Assembly (NCBI GenBank): GCA_030587525.1
Contig: JAUQYW010000530.1
Coordinates: 1-6,808, forward strand
DNA from: Candidatus Sigynarchaeota archaeon
GTDB lineage: Archaea > Asgardarchaeota > Lokiarchaeia > Sigynarchaeales > Sigynarchaeaceae
Length of the DNA stretch: 6,808 bases
Direction of reading: 5' to 3'
Shown here: positions 5,759 to 6,808 of the stretch, in pieces
How the letters are laid out: every line of letters begins with the position of its first letter
How positions within the stretch are numbered: the stretch's first letter is position 1
Notes under the pieces: generated by a model
Databases searched by the model: none
What the model saw: the letters and a program-made list of their open reading frames with translations, nothing else
Told to the model about the DNA's origin: nothing
Made by a program: the position numbers and the translations under genes

Positions 5759-6595
5759 TTATGTTGTTTTCGCAGCTTTCTTTTGCATCTTCTTCAGCTT
5801 GCTCACGCCCTTGAGGAGCCTCCTGATCGAGAAGCCCATGATGACCTTGCCATTCGCCTTACAATCGGGGAGCGCGTATGGGATGACCTTGCGAGCCATG
5901 AAATCCAGGTCACCCCCCAGATATTCCAGCACGAGGTCGGCTTCTTTCCTCACGGATTCCGCGTTCCGCCATCCGGCGACGACGTTGACATGATCCGTGA
6001 GCCCGGTGCGCTGCATGCCCGGTTGAAGGATGTTGATCTTGATGTCTGCTTGTTGTTCCTTCAATTCCAGGGCCAAGCAACGCGAGAATGCGACGACCCC
6101 GCCCTTCGACGCGGAATAGATGGCCATGTTCGTAATTGGCCGAGCAGCGCCCCCGCCGGACAGCGTGATGATGCGTCCGTACCCTTGCGTGATCATGTAA
6201 GGCAACACTGCTGAAATCGAATTCATTATGCCGACGAGATTCGTTCCGATAACGAGATTGGTATCTGCGATGACTTGGTCTGGCGTAAGGTATTGGAACG
6301 GCCCGTACGTGGAATTCAGGCCCGCGTTTGCAACGAGGATGCGTATCGAGCCGTATACATCGTGAACTTTCGCAGCAAGTGCTTTTACTGATTCCATATC
6401 AGCCACGTCGTATGGGAAGCCGATGACCGCATCGCCGTATGTTGCCTCGAATTCTGTAACCGTTTTATTCACGTGCTCGGGATTGCGCGAGCAGATCGCC
6501 ACTTTCCAGCCTTGTTTGAGAAAATGCTCCGCGATTCTCTTGCCGATACCACTGGTCGAGCCAGTGATCAGGGCAGTCTCTTGTTGCGTGGTCAT
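5759..6595 (-). CDS. Short-chain dehydrogenase/reductase (SDR), classical type
   Basis: A Rossmann-fold NAD(P)(H)-dependent oxidoreductase of 278 residues. Counting from an upstream GTG at 6607 as residue 1 (subtract 4 for the ATG chosen here), the motifs are: nucleotide-binding TGSTSGIG (15-22); SRN at the end of beta-2 (40-42), where Arg41 favours NADP(H); YDVAD (66-70); NAG (94-96); and the tetrad N123 (in TNLVG), S150, Y164 and K168 (YSASK). A PG-x3-T element is at 196-201. All catalytic residues are present, so it should be active. The C-terminus is unusually basic (SIRRLLKGVSKLKKMQKKAAK, about 260-280), which may bind membrane lipid or an acidic partner. The ATG at 6595 is preferred because a weak GTGA motif lies 9 bases upstream, whereas the GTG has none. 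It is the first gene of the likely operon with the acyltransferase. The substrate is unknown. It ends with TAA. Confidence 0.9.
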   Translation of the reverse strand: MTTQQETALITGSTSGIGKRIAEHFLKQGWKVAICSRNPEHVNKTVTEFEATYGDAVIGFPYDVADMESVKALAAKVHDVYGSIRILVANAGLNSTYGPFQYLTPDQVIADTNLVIGTNLVGIMNSISAVLPYMITQGYGRIITLSGGGAARPITNMAIYSASKGGVVAFSRCLALELKEQQADIKINILQPGMQRTGLTDHVNVVAGWRNAESVRKEADLVLEYLGGDLDFMARKVIPYALPDCKANGKVIMGFSIRRLLKGVSKLKKMQKKAAKTT

Positions 6596-6656
6596 GATGC
6601 GTTTCACTTTTTTCTGTTCTACTATGCTTTTCTGGTAAAAACACTGCCGATTGCCC

Positions 6657-6667
6657 TATTAAATAAG
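6657..6667 (-). promoter_or_regulatory. TATA-like element upstream of the SDR gene
   Basis: CTTATTTAATA on the minus strand is the best TATA-like match in the gap before the SDR. It would place the transcription start near 6635 and leave a leader of about 40 nt. The match is moderate. Confidence 0.35.
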
Positions 6668-6675
6668 CTCGTGAT

Positions 6676-6690
6676 GAAACAAAAGAAGAG
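6676..6690 (-). terminator. T-rich stretch after the right-edge gene
   Basis: On the minus strand CTCTTCTTTTGTTTC begins 16 bases after the stop codon of the right-edge gene and lies before the SDR promoter candidate. This is consistent with termination between the two genes, but the tract is interrupted and weak. Confidence 0.3.
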
Positions 6691-6706
6691 GTTATACCAC
6701 GCAAAA

Positions 6707-6808
6707 TCAAGACAAGCGATGCATATAATCCTTGTACCCGAATTTCCGCACGACTTTGAAGGTCTTGTGGCCATTGACAAGGGCTATCGCGGGCAGCGGG
6801 ATGCCGTT
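6707..6808 (-). CDS. C-terminal end of an unidentified protein (5' partial, cut by the window edge)
   Basis: The minus strand is open from the right edge for 33 codons to a TGA at 6709-6707 and translates to NGIPLPAIALVNG followed by HKTFKVVRKFGYKDYMHRLS. The pattern of a hydrophobic strand after a Pro-Ala pair, then an N-G turn, a second strand and a C-terminal amphipathic helix resembles the end of a thioredoxin-like fold (cis-Pro strand, hairpin, last helix). No active-site CxxC can be seen in this fragment, so that is only a possibility. Coding is supported by plausible protein composition and by a T-rich tract after the stop. It is 111 nt upstream of the SDR start on the same strand. Confidence 0.6.
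   Translation of the reverse strand, partial: NGIPLPAIALVNGHKTFKVVRKFGYKDYMHRLS

Noticed and set aside
5735..6214. Plus-strand open frame of 159 codons
   Set aside because: It lies antisense to the SDR, whose cofactor and catalytic motifs are all intact on the minus strand, and its translation has no recognisable fold.
6465..6710. Minus-strand open frame of 81 codons beginning with TTG
   Set aside because: It overlaps the start of the SDR in another frame, has no RBS, and runs into sequence coding for the SDR nucleotide-binding motif.

Overview
The window looks archaeal, most likely from an Asgard (Loki-like) lineage with roughly 45-50% GC. The direct signs are T/A-rich TATA-like boxes (TTTATATA at 3182-3189), Shine-Dalgarno motifs of the GAGGTGA type, and T-tract terminators without strong hairpins. 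The long ectodomain protein is rich in N-x-S/T sequons. Its cytosolic C-terminal Cys/His module (C-x2-H, C-x2-C, C-x2-C, C-x2-C) is of a kind I associate with Asgard membrane proteins. The phylum call is inference from recall, not from a marker gene.

Layout. On the plus strand, 2-3091 encodes a very large type I-like surface protein, cut off at the left edge: DUF2341-like and concanavalin-like lectin folds, two Ig-like domains, a Pro-rich linker, one membrane helix and a cytosolic zinc-binding module. After a T-tract, 3211-4038 encodes a seven-helix membrane protein of unknown function with its own promoter and RBS. Three genes then run convergently on the minus strand, in transcription order: a short-chain dehydrogenase/reductase (6595-5759), a condensation/alcohol-acetyltransferase-like acyltransferase (5736-4450), and an alkyltransferase-like DNA-repair protein (4414-4091). 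Gaps of 22 and 35 nt, each with a Shine-Dalgarno motif before the next gene, suggest an operon. The last 33 codons of a further minus-strand gene sit at the right edge (6808-6707).

The most unusual point is the acyltransferase. It is one continuous 428-codon reading frame interrupted by a single in-frame TGA at codon 103 (5428-5430), 24 codons before the catalytic HxxxDG motif. That TGA lies inside a perfect 16-nt palindrome (5425-5440). The frame is identical on both sides, so this is not a frameshift. A recent nonsense mutation, possibly templated by the palindrome, is the simplest reading; an assembly artefact or programmed readthrough are alternatives.

Functionally, an NAD(P)H reductase followed by a CoA/acyl-carrier-dependent acyltransferase is compatible with making and then acylating an alcohol, but no substrate can be read from the sequence. 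The alkyltransferase-like protein is a repair factor that may simply share the transcript. No tRNA, rRNA, CRISPR array, insertion sequence or transposase was seen, and no gap between genes exceeds 300 bases.
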